A stretch of DNA of 64,000 nucleotides from Rapana venosa. Its lineage: Eukaryota; Mollusca; Gastropoda; Neogastropoda; Muricidae. Under the pieces are notes generated by a model. That model saw nothing but the letters and a program-made list of their open reading frames with translations, did not search any database and had not been told where the DNA came from. Each line of letters opens with the position of its first letter. Within the stretch, counting starts at the first letter, position 1. The stretch spans positions 42,691,594-42,755,593 of the forward strand of contig CM054134.1 in the NCBI GenBank assembly GCA_028751875.1, read 5' to 3'. The translations under genes and the position numbers were made by a program. Shown piece after piece: positions 32,701 through 40,252 of the stretch.

Positions 32701-35424
32701 CCAGAAAAAGAAGTGTCATGTGGCATTTTCCTGGGATCAGTTGATATATTTGAAGATCCCTGTGCTCTAGGCTGGGCAGTGGACATGGCAGGGGTCTGGT
32801 CACTGCTTTGCTTGGACAGTGAATCCTTTCCAAAAGATTTAGTCAATGGTCTGCCTATAACACCATGCCGATTTGCAGGCGTTTGGGATGCCATCCCAGC
32901 AACAGTCTCAGCTGATGCCCACTTACCCCACGTAATGCCTGAAACATGTTTAGAAACAGCCTTTTGCTGAATTGTCAGAGCACTCAGTTTTGCAGCCTGC
33001 TCCTCTATAGCAATATTTTGGGCTCTTACATGCTCCATTAATGCAGTATCAATCTGTTGGCGAACACCCTCACGCTCTGCATCTGATAATAAAGAACTGT
33101 CTTCTTTATGGTGAAAATGATCAGCTTTTGTGCCAGAATCATCAAGTCTCTCAGGGTCTGGGGTTGAGGAAATCAGTCTCCTGTTGTATGGTGTTGTTGT
33201 CCTATCCCTATTCCCAGCCATATGTTTCTCAACTGTGTAATGTATGTCTACACCAGCAGCACTTTCTGTTAGGGAATTGGCCAACTGCAAGGCTGAAAAA
33301 AAAATCACGCACATGAAATGTAATACAATAATCATGCTAGCAAGTAGCATACATACTTAGAGGTAAGTTCATTTACACCTGCATGCTCATGTAGATGTTT
33401 TAGTAATCATATGTGTGTATATATACATATAATATATCCATTCCCATGTGTATAATGTCTGTGTTTGTCCACCTGTATACCAAAGTACCCACATACCTGG
33501 TATATATATATATATGTACTTCTGCAATAGCAGCCTTTCTGTTAGGTTAAGGAGCTTAAAACACTTTTGCCTCCATGGCAGCTAGTGAAACTTTCGATCA
33601 GTGCTCATTTGTCTTCTTCAGTAGATGCTTCACTGCATTTTTTCCATCTCTTCTACTAACATATGTATACAGTTTCTGTGTCCATTGTTCAACCCAAATA
33701 TTGGAGTTACTGTGTGGTACCATAATGACTGTCGTTTCAACTCAAGTCTGGAAAATTAAAAACATAATTGCGATGATCGCACTTCACTTATCCTTTTAAG
33801 CCTTTGACTCCACAGTGGTACAAAGAGGCACTCTTTGCTAGAAGCATTGTTTTTAAAAAATTAAAGTTCTCTTGTCAAAAGTCTTCCAACTAAACATGTC
33901 CGACAGTGATGTTATCAGAGCGACACATCTTCATAATATATGCTGAAGCCAGTGATTTCTGATTAGTTGAAAGTGGTAACAATTATGGTGATCAGATATC
34001 TCATCAGCATAACTTTGGAAAATGTCTGAACGTTCCAAAAGTGATGTAAGAATATAGGTCAAGTTCTCGGCATTTAAAGACCAGGCGCTTTCTTTGATCA
34101 TTTTGACTGTGGGTTAATGCATTTTTGTTCTGATGGCAGACCATGGAAAAATAAGAAAAACAGCAGAATGGCAGAAAAATCAAAAAGCAGCAGAAATCGA
34201 AGTACTGACAACGGAATTCTGCCAAACAGCACCCCCCACAAAACAATCTCATGCCTGTTTAAAGGATTACTGAAAATTGAGCAGTGAGCAAACTGCACAC
34301 AACTAAAAATACCACCAAAAAAACAAAACAAATTATATAAAAAAAAACACAAGAAAAGGAAAGACAACATATGACTTGCTATGACAATAGCATAGACCTG
34401 AATAACCGCTGCACAGCACAGCAAATCTAAATCAAATCTAAACACAAATTGCTTAATTTTCTTCTGAGCATGAATCATTTGAATGTATAACTAACAATAT
34501 ACTCAAATAAAGCTTTTTCCTTAAGAAGAGGTTCAAGGATTGTATTTAAGTCCATATAATATACATGTATAACCCCCCCTCCCCAAAACAAACAACAAAA
34601 AACACCCCCCAAAAAACCCATCAGTATAATCTTGGGCGAAACTCCAAAGAAATCTTGCATGAAACGACACAAAAATAAATGACTTCCAATGTAACTACAG
34701 CATTAGATAAATTTGCAAAATGAGTCTTTCTCCATACCTGATGTAGATTGGTACTCTTCAATCAAGGTTTTGATGAGGTCCTGTTCTCTGTAACTGATAT
34801 ATTCACAATCATATTTTGGATTCTTGCTGTCAGAGTATAACTCATACCCTGGTTTTGCTTTGCACACGTTTTTCCCTGTCCTGAAAAAAAATAAAGACAA
34901 TAAATAAAACTTTAATAGAATGGTAGAAATGTATAATTTCTAAAACATCTATTTTATATTCAAAGAAATACATGAAAAAACAAAACAAAAAAAGATCCCC
35001 AACCCCTTGATTGCAAAGTTAAACACTAGAAAAATCACGTTCTTGTACAGTGTACAACAGTAACCATCAAAGTACAATTCATAACAAATCACATATTAAA
35101 GTCCTCTAAGGCTCTTTGAAAATCATCCCAGTAACAAATCAGAACAGGACAGGTTGTCTGTCTCCTAGACAAAAGAAGCTGCTATGAAAAATCTGTAGCC
35201 AATACTAAATCAAATCTCAAAATCAAACAATCTATTCAGAGGAGACCAACAGCTACTTAAACAGCACCAAAGTTAATAGACAATTGTTTGTTTTTTTCTA
35301 TTAAAAAAAAGAAAAAAAAAGGAGATTAAAAAAACAAACCCAAATGTTCTTACTTCTTTCCTGGCAGCTTTCCTTTACTGCCACTTTTTGCTGCAGCTTT
35401 TTTTTTAACTGCCTGCAACACCAT
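5949..35424 (-). CDS. CCDC14: CCDC14-like centriolar-satellite/coiled-coil protein, nine coding exons
   Basis: Joined minus-strand coding exons: 35424-35354, 34880-34738, 33292-31748, 30134-30053, 25978-25896, 23506-23370, 17939-17746, 15936-15811 and 6987-5949. Seen: every junction is GT-AG, junction phases run 2,1,1,2,1,0,2,2, and the total of 3420 nt is one open frame of 1139 aa ending in TAG. Layout: basic N-terminus (residues 1-35) with GYELYSDS; disordered Ser/Pro-rich part (75-560) with a helix around ALMEHVRAQ and an RPPTP heptad repeat; helix and coiled-coil block (about 565-770); disordered tail ending in a short helix (IDKTEKDLQRIKKQ). From memory, vertebrate CCDC14 (about 950 aa) has comparable blocks: GKK..GYS.HSDS, ALCEHVQ, IIKYLLGEL, a coiled coil, LLSDLS, and a final LDANIARLQKSL. 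CCDC14 is a satellite protein that restrains centriole duplication. The gene model is strong; the orthology rests on remembered similarity. An untranslated first exon further upstream is possible. Confidence 0.8.
7153..7262 (+). mobile_element. tRNA-like SINE head
   Basis: AAGATGGTTTAGATGTTCAC (A-box-like) is followed about 45 bp later by TTCTGGGTTCAATTTTC (B-box-like). It is intronic and diverged. A partial SINE is the best explanation. Confidence 0.45.
7932..8699 (+). repeat. Composite GA satellite inside TIR element copy 1
   Basis: GA arrays (7932-7995, 8386-8476, 8582-8699) alternate with a conserved module containing CAAATTTGTATTTCCA, GATAGATCTAGAT and AAAGCCAATATCAAAGTCTT. Each module is followed by a C-run and ATCATACATTGAGAG. 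Three modules are visible here. ORFs of Arg-Glu or Leu-Ser repeats come from the GA arrays and are not genes. Confidence 0.7.
9155..11523 (+). mobile_element. 5'-truncated EN-RT LINE with 11-bp target duplication
   Basis: Bounded by TAAACGGCAGT at 9144-9154 and again at 11524-11534. The 3' end carries a (GAAA)n tail at 11505-11522. It interrupts TIR element copy 1; copy 2 has the uninterrupted equivalent at about 14920-14936. The length (2.4 kb) is too short for a full element, so only the end of the endonuclease, the reverse transcriptase and the C-terminus remain. Confidence 0.75.
9230..11500 (+). pseudogene. LINE ORF2: endonuclease end, reverse transcriptase, C-terminus (frameshifted)
   Basis: In order: the end of an APE endonuclease (SSQIDFILASSRTRYAIKDS then DTDHRPVIL, near 9320-9430); a linker (KMMRVRDEPFNP); RT motifs KGKAAGDDSI (10095), YRGISLLSH, FGFRKGRGCTDAIFALRQL (10379), FVDQEKAFDRV (10477), SGVRQGCVLSPLLF (10650), LFADDQSL (FADD at 10755-10766) and KYLGSLF; then a C-terminal segment RIRWFDHLTRMPPNQPALRA. 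At least three frame changes (near 10310, 11040 and 11220) and stops upstream of 9850 break it, so it is not functional as read. Clade not assigned. Confidence 0.75.
12090..12353. repeat. GA microsatellite
   Basis: Interrupted (GA)n at 12103-12160 and a longer array at 12245-12345. It lies directly after the LINE 3' end at 12080. Minus-strand Leu-Ser ORFs are repeat translations. Confidence 0.8.
12354..13371. other. No gene seen; intronic, possible LINE tail
   Basis: No coding support. The end of 12770-12830 (GAGATAATAAAGTATTTGAA) looks like a retroposon 3' tail but has no recognisable upstream body. Confidence 0.35.
13372..13409 (+). repeat. Poly-C run, 38 nt
   Basis: An uninterrupted C homopolymer just left of TIR element copy 2. 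It could form an i-motif or G-quadruplex on the other strand. Exact length is likely unreliable. Confidence 0.8.
13447..15072 (+). mobile_element. Satellite-bearing TIR element (hAT-like), copy 2, uninterrupted
   Basis: Left end CAGTGTTGATTCTAGG, right end CCTAGAATCAATACTG (one mismatch in the inverted repeat). Flanked by CATTTCA at 13440-13446 and 15073-15079. At 1626 bp it is collinear with copy 1: G/C-run segment, composite GA satellite (13677-14406), and a right half with TTCTGTGATTGGTCAAAAGT and AACGCGCTGTCC. No transposase ORF, so it is a non-autonomous element. Different flanking duplications show that the two copies inserted independently. Confidence 0.75.
13677..14406 (+). repeat. 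Composite GA satellite inside TIR element copy 2
   Basis: GA arrays at 13677-13756, 13873-13935, 14023-14091 and 14331-14406 are separated by four diverged copies of the AAATTTGTATTTCCA...GATAGATCTAGAT...AAAGCCAATATCAAAGTCTT module seen in copy 1. The fourth is shortened and fused to GTGTGTGT. Confidence 0.7.
15545..15665 (-). pseudogene. LINE ORF2 C-terminal fragment
   Basis: The minus strand reads RPPTSCIANITEVSGQGGQQ EIIELS, the same terminus as at 5213-5310. It is a short decayed insertion in the intron between exons 8 and 9. Confidence 0.55.
15811..15936 (-). CDS. CCDC14: CCDC14-like, coding exon 8
   Basis: A 126-nt exon between TTGTGACAG and GTAAGT, with no internal ATG start that would reveal it. 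It encodes RVKQAATELMSRLSFDQHAK and then HVLNLHSSQVLKDFVESTSFS. ELMSRLSFD resembles the CCDC14 LLSDLSVD patch at the end of the coiled-coil block. Both phases (2 in, 2 out) fit its neighbours. Confidence 0.75.
15999..16298 (+). repeat. Three tandem copies of a ~100-bp unit ending in a SINE head
   Basis: Units start at 15999, 16096 and 16197 (97, 101 and 102 bp). Each starts GGCATGGAGTGAACAATGAG and ends GACGGATGCYRTAGCCAAGT CATTAAG, the A-box region of the SINE that continues after the third copy. Near-identity implies recent unequal exchange or slippage. Confidence 0.85.
16265..16640 (+). mobile_element. tRNA-derived SINE, gastropod-type body
   Basis: A-box region TATAGCCAAGTCATTAAG, B-box ATAGGTTTGAATCTGGGAG about 45 bp later, then a body with GCAGACCTGCCAGTGCC, GTTAAAGATCCTGTAGGCG and GGTCAAAAACGGTAACAC. 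I recall this body as common in marine gastropod genomes. Related fragments lie at 31218-31290, 35960-36055 and 48890-48945. Confidence 0.65.
17746..17939 (-). CDS. CCDC14: CCDC14-like, coding exon 7
   Basis: A 194-nt exon between CTTCACAG and GTGAGT. It begins EHRAQVLFQEQMTRNNNLR and continues as a coiled coil (SRQIERLESTLANAEQEKSS) to CLQESLG. Enters in phase 0 and leaves in phase 2. Confidence 0.8.
18840..19090. repeat. GA microsatellite cluster
   Basis: (GA)n arrays at 18840-18935 and 19001-19071 with a G-rich spacer and GAAA repeats. It lies about 110 bp left of the 3.5-kb TIR element. Overlapping Leu-Ser and Pro-rich ORFs are repeat translations. Confidence 0.8.
20565..20580 (+). repeat. 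Poly-C run
   Basis: A C homopolymer of about 16 nt inside the 3.5-kb element, 60 bp before a (CA)n array. Confidence 0.7.
20641..20702 (+). repeat. (CA)n microsatellite
   Basis: About 30 perfect CA units inside the 3.5-kb TIR element. Confidence 0.9.
23370..23506 (-). CDS. CCDC14: CCDC14-like, coding exon 6
   Basis: A 137-nt exon between TTTTTTTTCAG and GTGAGT. It encodes VFGSMMEELALRKKVEELS followed by TKLADEQKKRSEILEQQKKE, a strong coiled coil. Enters in phase 1 and leaves in phase 0. Confidence 0.8.
23507..25240. other. Intronic sequence, no gene seen
   Basis: Between exons 5 and 6 of the CCDC14-like gene. Short GA stretches at 24770-24800 and 24900-24930 and a C-run at 24961-24969. No coding support. 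Confidence 0.4.
25260..25840 (+). mobile_element. Transposon-derived repeat with acidic ORF, copy 1
   Basis: A plus-strand ATG at 25532 opens MASPLVADDLSDKSDNELNA and continues ...ENFKQEMFGESDLKVEEE. A donor AAA/GTAAGT at 25777/25778 would give an 82-codon first exon in phase 0. The upstream 270 bp and the first codons are repeated in opposite orientation at 48420-48880, so this is mobile sequence, not a host gene. An acidic Ser/Asp-rich N-terminus followed by a splice site is compatible with a transposase first exon, but no catalytic domain is visible and the family is unknown. It lies antisense within an intron of the CCDC14-like gene. Confidence 0.5.
25896..25978 (-). CDS. CCDC14: CCDC14-like, coding exon 5
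   Basis: An 83-nt exon between TTTTTATCAG and GTAAGT, encoding EAMEKQNALLKHMERTQRR and then QLSPQESLQ. It is a charged coiled-coil segment with heptad-spaced Leu/Met. Enters in phase 2 and leaves in phase 1. Confidence 0.75.
27195..27535 (-). mobile_element. tRNA-derived SINE, family 2
   Basis: The minus strand reads TTTGGTGGTTAGCGTGATGC (A-box) and GTCCCGGGTTCCATTCCC (B-box), then a body with GGAGTTAACATCTGTGCCGA and ends in an AT-rich tail near 27195. Related copies: 42855-43010 (head) and 50574-50885 (3' part). Confidence 0.65.
28054..28506 (-). pseudogene. LINE ORF2 C-terminus (3' segment of the inverted LINE)
   Basis: Reads VISIFLYACESWTLTADLER RVQAVEMRCFRRLLGI, then KKRKLKWYGHVTRSQG, GGRRRGRPRKSWEDNISEWT and REEWRELVAES, the standard tail of EN-RT LINE polyproteins. 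The stop lies in the tail repeat, so the 3' UTR is almost absent. Confidence 0.8.
28507..29894 (+). pseudogene. LINE reverse transcriptase domain (inverted 5' segment)
   Basis: An uninterrupted frame of about 460 codons with RT motifs in order: KKGKSAGADNIPAEL (28828), ITLPKKGNLQQCHNYRTISL (28975), AGFRAGRSTTEQIFNLR (29119), IDFKKAFDRVW (29220), GVRQGCLLSPTLFNIFLERI (29390), NLRFADDIDG (FADD 29519-29530) and KYLGAIVS (29717). The catalytic Asp pair is intact. The frame is cut off at SLVISIFLYAC, and the continuing C-terminus is on the opposite strand. ATGs before 28500 are in the other segment and do not belong to it. Probably RTE-like or a related EN-RT clade. Confidence 0.8.
29927..30009 (-). 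pseudogene. Decayed tandem copy of CCDC14-like exon 4
   Basis: 83 nt with acceptor GCGTGCAG and donor GTAAGA kept. Both ends match exon 4 (GGAGAC at the start, GTGGCACGAATCTAGAAGGC near the end), while the centre has diverged. It is one base longer than the real 82-nt exon. If spliced in place of exon 4 it reads into TAG at ...ARI-stop. The repeat unit is 126 bp (29922 versus 30048). It is either dead or a frame-breaking alternative exon. Confidence 0.65.
30053..30134 (-). CDS. CCDC14: CCDC14-like, short coding exon 4
   Basis: Found by phase bridging: exon 3 leaves in phase 1 and exon 5 needs phase 2, so an exon had to lie between them. Acceptor TGTGTGCAG and donor GTAAGT frame 82 nt encoding GDLDLKRLVSQIGADLKRQ and then WHESRRRDE. 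This continues the helix of exon 3 and fits the CCDC14 block EIQRLITEME that I recall. A degenerate tandem copy lies at 29927-30009. Confidence 0.75.
31218..31290 (+). mobile_element. SINE 3' fragment
   Basis: TCGGAATGCAGCTACCTAAA TGGTGGGGGGAAAAAC matches the end of the gastropod-type SINE body seen at 16530-16570. Confidence 0.45.
31748..33292 (-). CDS. CCDC14: CCDC14-like, large coding exon 3
   Basis: A 1545-nt exon between TTTTTCAG and GTAAGC. It is mostly low-complexity Ser/Thr/Gln-rich sequence. Recognisable parts are a helix REGVRQQIDTALMEHVRAQ near its start, eight A-x-R-P-P-T-P heptads in the middle, and VEYPKRHLHLLQYLDQLADK at its end, which starts the coiled-coil block. Antisense ORFs here are shadows of this exon. 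Confidence 0.85.
32095..32262 (-). repeat. Coding minisatellite, 8 x 21 bp
   Basis: Eight head-to-tail 21-bp units differing at one base (G or A). On the minus strand they encode A-(P/S)-R-P-P-T-P heptads within exon 3 of the CCDC14-like gene. Each unit supplies a PxTP proline-directed phosphorylation candidate. Copy number is likely polymorphic and always keeps frame. Confidence 0.9.
33430..33520. repeat. AT-rich/(TA)n stretch
   Basis: Short TA runs around 33419-33440 and 33500-33516 in the intron between exons 2 and 3. Nothing else between 33300 and 34730 supports a gene. Confidence 0.5.
34738..34880 (-). CDS. CCDC14: CCDC14-like, coding exon 2
   Basis: A 143-nt exon between acceptor TTTTTTTTCAG and donor GTATGG. 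It encodes KTGKNVCKAKPGYELYSDS and continues to an amphipathic segment YREQDLIKTLIEEYQSTS. The GYxxxSDS block is one of the patches resembling vertebrate CCDC14. Enters in phase 2 and leaves in phase 1. Confidence 0.8.
35354..35424 (-). CDS. CCDC14: CCDC14-like, coding exon 1 (start codon)
   Basis: The ATG is at 35424-35422, followed by 23 codons and two bases, then donor GTAAGA. The peptide is Lys/Ala/Gly-rich (MVLQAVKKKAAAKSGSKG...), a basic disordered N-terminus. The exon is too short to stand out as an ORF. The start was chosen because it is the only ATG before the donor and the frame joins exon 2 to read GKKTGKN. Phase 2 exit. Confidence 0.75.
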
Positions 35425-35959
35425 AACGATAGCTACTGATTAAAAAAGAAAGACAGACATTACAATGAGAAAGAGAGAGAGAGACAGAGAGAGAGAGAGA
35501 GTTGTTTTTCAATTTAATATCTATACACACTGTGATATTACTAATTTTAGACACAAAGAAGTTTAACAATCACAAAAAGAAAAAGTTATGGAACTGTCTA
35601 ACTAATGTGACCATAATAGTTTAATACAATCAAACACACGACTTTACTCTGTGAATAACTGTAGAACTAATGTTCTACAATTTATACAAAAAAATCTTAA
35701 GATGAACACTGCAAAAGATTGAACAATTTGTATTTGGAAAACTGTACCAGGGTGGGTAGAATGCCTATACCCCACATAGATAAATGACATTATTATTCAC
35801 TTGCACTATAGCAAATTAGTAATACTGTAACTTACTTTCAACATTGAACAAAAGAAGTATTAATTTTTCCAAGAGCAATGTAAAGGTATTAAAATCTTAT
35901 GCAAACAGCTCTCACAAATGGTAAGAAGGTGGTTTTTTTAACACTTGACAGTTGAAAAG

Positions 35960-36055
35960 TGTGTGTTGAAATTGCCCTACCCGATTTGAATCCATGACTT
36001 CATGGACCCATGGGATTGAAGCCAAATAGTCTTAACCACTCAGCTACAGCGTCCT
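35960..36055 (-). mobile_element. tRNA-derived SINE head
   Basis: The minus strand reads GACGCTGTAGCTGAGTGGTT (A-box), GGGTCCATGAAGTCATGGATTC AAATCG split here for length (B-box GGATTCAAATC). Same family as 16265-16640. It lies about 540 bp upstream of the CCDC14-like start codon. Confidence 0.6.
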
Positions 36056-37508
36056 CAACACAGAAATGAAAATGACTGCTCTACTCCTAACAGAACAAAA
36101 TTACACCTACATAATAAAAGTGCTTTCACAAAATATAGACTACAAAAAAAGGAGACAAAATTCACACACACGCACACACACTATTTAAACTCACTTTAAG
36201 TTTAACCCTCCTCCCCCCCTTTATAAAAAAAAAACCCCAACAAAACCCCAAGTTGTTATTCTAGTTTTTGTACTTCTCTCTGAATCCCCATCCCAACAAC
36301 AAAACAAATATATTTAAACTGAAGAAAGATGAATGAATTTCTACAAAGACAGAGCTGAAAACAGTTTAATACATAGACACAGACAGAAAGCTATTTTAAA
36401 AACCAAAAAAAAAAAAAAGAAAAAAAAAAGAAAAAGTCACCAATTCTACAACTACCACACACACAGAGACACACAATGAAAGTGAAAGCTGAAAACAGAA
36501 AATAAATCATGCTTATCTGATGCCAACAAAATGAAAGTATACAGTTAACACACACACACATACACAAAAAAGCTAAACTACCAATACCATAATGAAATAA
36601 GAAATGATGGCAAAAAAATCACCCCCCAACATCTCTATAATTTTTTTTTAAAAGACCACCCGAAAATATGTGGGGTTTTTTTTTTTTAATATATCTGATT
36701 GGAAAATATTGAAATCTATAACCAAACTAGATCTACTGCTGTTCAAAATTTTAAAAAATGCTATTCCAAAGAAAATGTTGATGTTAATATCTATCAATTA
36801 TCACGAACTAGCACACATACAATGCACTAAAAAAAGTTACATTGTTAGCATTCTGATATATTCTGAATATCTATAGTAAAATCACACCAAACAAGACCGG
36901 TTTAAGAGTTAGAAATGCCATTACAAAAAAGTATTAATGTCAAAAACTCATCATGCACCAGGATACATATAATTCATGTTTTATGCAGACAATGAGAATA
37001 TGAAATAAAAATCAATACATACAACTTGTTAATAGTTTCACAAGTTAACAACAACAAAATGTAAACCAATTCTAGATTTTATTACAAAGAAAAAAAAAGA
37101 AGAGAAAACAGACAAGAAAATATCAAAAGCAAAATTAAACACTGAATGGTATACATTTTGAAAGAAAACATATTCATGAATAGAAAAAATTGGAAAAAAG
37201 GCACTGTGATTTATCAAGGAACTTGCTTATGAGCTATAATGTGTAATAAAGAAAAAAATGGAGATATCCACTATAATTTTTAAAAACTAAATAAAATGTA
37301 ATAATTCATTAATTATTAGTATATTAGTCATACTTATGATAATAAATGATGATGACAAAGAGAATGATAACATTTACTGATAAGAATTTGAGAAGTACAG
37401 AACACATCAATAAAGTTAAATCTGATGTAAAACACTTTAAACAGGTCAAATATGTGACAATTCACTGGTAAGGTGAGAGAGACAAGTAAAATGATCCGTA
37501 CTTATTTT

Positions 37509-37581
<73 letters not shown>

Positions 37582-37590
37582 CAGAGAGCA
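37509..37590. repeat. GA microsatellite
   Basis: An interrupted (GA)n array ending in GACAGA hexamers. Confidence 0.85.
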
Positions 37591-39706
37591 ATGCCTTGAG
37601 CAACAACGGTTTATCTGAAATTTTTTTTTAGCAATTTTCAATTTTTTCATATTTGGTAGAATTACAAAAGTATAAAATAAAAGTTTTCTTAATTTCAAAG
37701 ATATTTTAAGAAAACCTTTATTGCATAAAACTACTCTAGCAAATTTCACAGGGTACACTGGACTACAGCACAGCATCCCTCTTTTCCTCTAAAGGCTTTA
37801 ATGCCAATTATCTGGGACAGGCTCTGCAACAGCAGACATCCAGCTAAGCAATATCTTCTTGCCAAGGAGTGGATACACCTGACTACAGGGCAGGGTTTAT
37901 GTAACACTGGCGGGCCTGGAGGTTGTGTAGTTGTTCCTGCTGAAAACTGATGGTTGTTAAATGTGATCTTATCTGGTAACGAGGGTCAAGCTTTGTGACA
38001 TGCCCTGCATTTTCTCTGCAAGCAAGGTGGTCTACCTACACTGCCAGTGTTTTTGCTATCCTGGCCTTTACAGGAAATTCCACATTCTGCACTAGCTTAG
38101 CCTAGCATTAGTGGACATCAAAGTTTCACATGCAGACTGCGAGAAAATTCTGGGCAAAAACAGATCACCTGTTGTAAATATTCATTTACGCACTTTCTTC
38201 TACATGTATTACAACATAAAGATGCTATGATAAAGATTGCATCAATACCCACTCTTGTCCAAAACCTGAATACTTCCGTTCAATCCTCGATTTGTTCCAA
38301 CCTTTCAAACTTTTCAAATAAGTGCATCTCAAAACTTTTGAAAATGGTGGCTCTGTCGATAGACCGTTGTTGCTCCAAGGCATAGAGAAGTCTGAGACAA
38401 AGAAAGACACAGAAGTGGGAAGATGGGGAGCAGCAATACTAATAACACCAATATAATTTTGTTGTTGTTTTAAAATCACACTTTTTAAAAACCAAACACA
38501 TGCACACACACACAGCACTGGTGGTTGCATCCCCCCGCAATTTCCGCTACAGTCAAATTTCAATGATTCAAACCGTTACACAATTTCATGCAAAAAAATT
38601 TGTTTTTAATCAAGCCATCATATTCATGGCCTCTTACAGGTCAATAGACCAAACAACAAGAACTGAAATAAATAAATATATAAAACCTGTATAAATTACC
38701 TGAAAAACTAAAAGAGATCAACTCAAGTCCTGCGAAAAGAAAAAAATGTCAAAGCAACAATGAGAATGAAAGTGCTGTGAAGAAAACATGATCAATGACA
38801 AGAAAATTGCTTTAAAATGAAGTTAGTTAATCACAATAATTCATTTTGTTGGTATGCAATATATAAATAGGGAATGCACGAATAAACGCATACATAATCA
38901 TTACATGTCTCAAAATAACTCCTGACCAATGAATTTGAACCAAAAAAATGTGAAATTTTCAAAAACATTTATTATCAGTCTATCACAATAGATGTTTTCT
39001 TGAGTTTATTTTGTTCTATAAGGGAGGAGAGTGTTCATAATAATGGTACTGATACTTTTGATTTCCTTACAATTATAGTGTGTGTGTGTGTGTGTGTGCA
39101 TGCGCATTGATTATTTATTTCAGATCTGCCTATCCCAGCAAATGAAAAATAGTATTCGAATAGGCCCAAAGTATTTTGATAGAAAAAATAGTATTCACAA
39201 AGCCAATCTTTCTTGCTCTTGATGTATTCTTATAATCACTATTTATTAGGTGGATCCAAATATGGCTTTGGTTCCTTTGCAGTGCTTTGCTTTTATGAAG
39301 AGTGTGTGTGTTTTCAGAAAACCTGCCATCTTCAATTTGTATTAGACGCCGCCTAATTACAGTGAGTGAGTGAGTCAAGTCAAGCTTTTATTATCAGATG
39401 GTACAATGAATAAGCAGTGCATTTGCTTTTTTTTCATCAAGCCATCTATCCTAAAAAAAATTTTTTTTAAAGGAAAGATAATATATATATATGCAGACAC
39501 AGAATAAAAACCTAATCAGTGATAAACCATACAAAGCCAACAAGAGAAAACAATAATATGCATACATAGAATTGTTTTAAAAACAGAACAAAAAACCCTG
39601 AACATTATTAAACCATACAAATCAAACAAAAGAAAAATTCTTGTGAAAATATATCTGCCATAAAACAAAAAACAACAATACCCAAACCAAAACAAACAAA
39701 ACCATC

Positions 39707-39708
<2 letters not shown>

Positions 39709-39741
<33 letters not shown>
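39709..39741 (+). repeat. Poly-C run, 33 nt
   Basis: A pure C homopolymer inside an A/C-only strand-asymmetric tract. Confidence 0.85.
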
Positions 39742-40252
39742 ACAAAAACCTCCAACCTTACAAACAACTGAACAAAACAAACAAAAAAGATAAAACAAGA
39801 ACAATCACACAATAAGCACACATATACATAACAACAACAGCAACAATAACAAACATAAAACAACAATAACAGCCAAAACAAAGAACAATTTCAAACTAAC
39901 AAAAGACAAAAAAAAGCCAAAAATAACCTCCCCCCCCAAAAACCAAAACCACACACAACAAACCCCCAACCAAACAACAACCATCCCACCCTAAAAGAAA
40001 ACCCAAAACAAACAAAACACAAAACAGAACTCCATCCCCCACAAACAATAACCACCAAATGGATACAAACAGAGGAAACTGATGTCTAGTTTCCTTGAAA
40101 ATCATTTAAACACTTACATACACACCCTCACGCATATCTCCTTCACCACATAATTATGTATAAAGGAAAAACAAGAAACAACCCAAACAGACATTGGATT
40201 CTGAGCAAAAAAAGTAAAAGACATCTATTCCCTCCCTCTCTCCTAGACATAC

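Larger units (their letters stand above)
36056..40240. other. Upstream intergenic or 5' intronic sequence, no gene seen
   Basis: Very AT-rich with many poly-A/T runs. The GA array at 37509-37590, (GT)n at 39080-39098 and a C-run at 39709-39741 are the only structured parts. From 39590 to 40060 the plus strand is almost all A and C. It may include an untranslated leader or intron of the CCDC14-like gene. Confidence 0.4.

Noticed and set aside
39622..40105. Minus-strand hydrophobic or Gly-rich ORFs suggesting membrane proteins
   Set aside because: They arise from the A/C-only strand bias and a poly-C run; no conserved motif or splice context.
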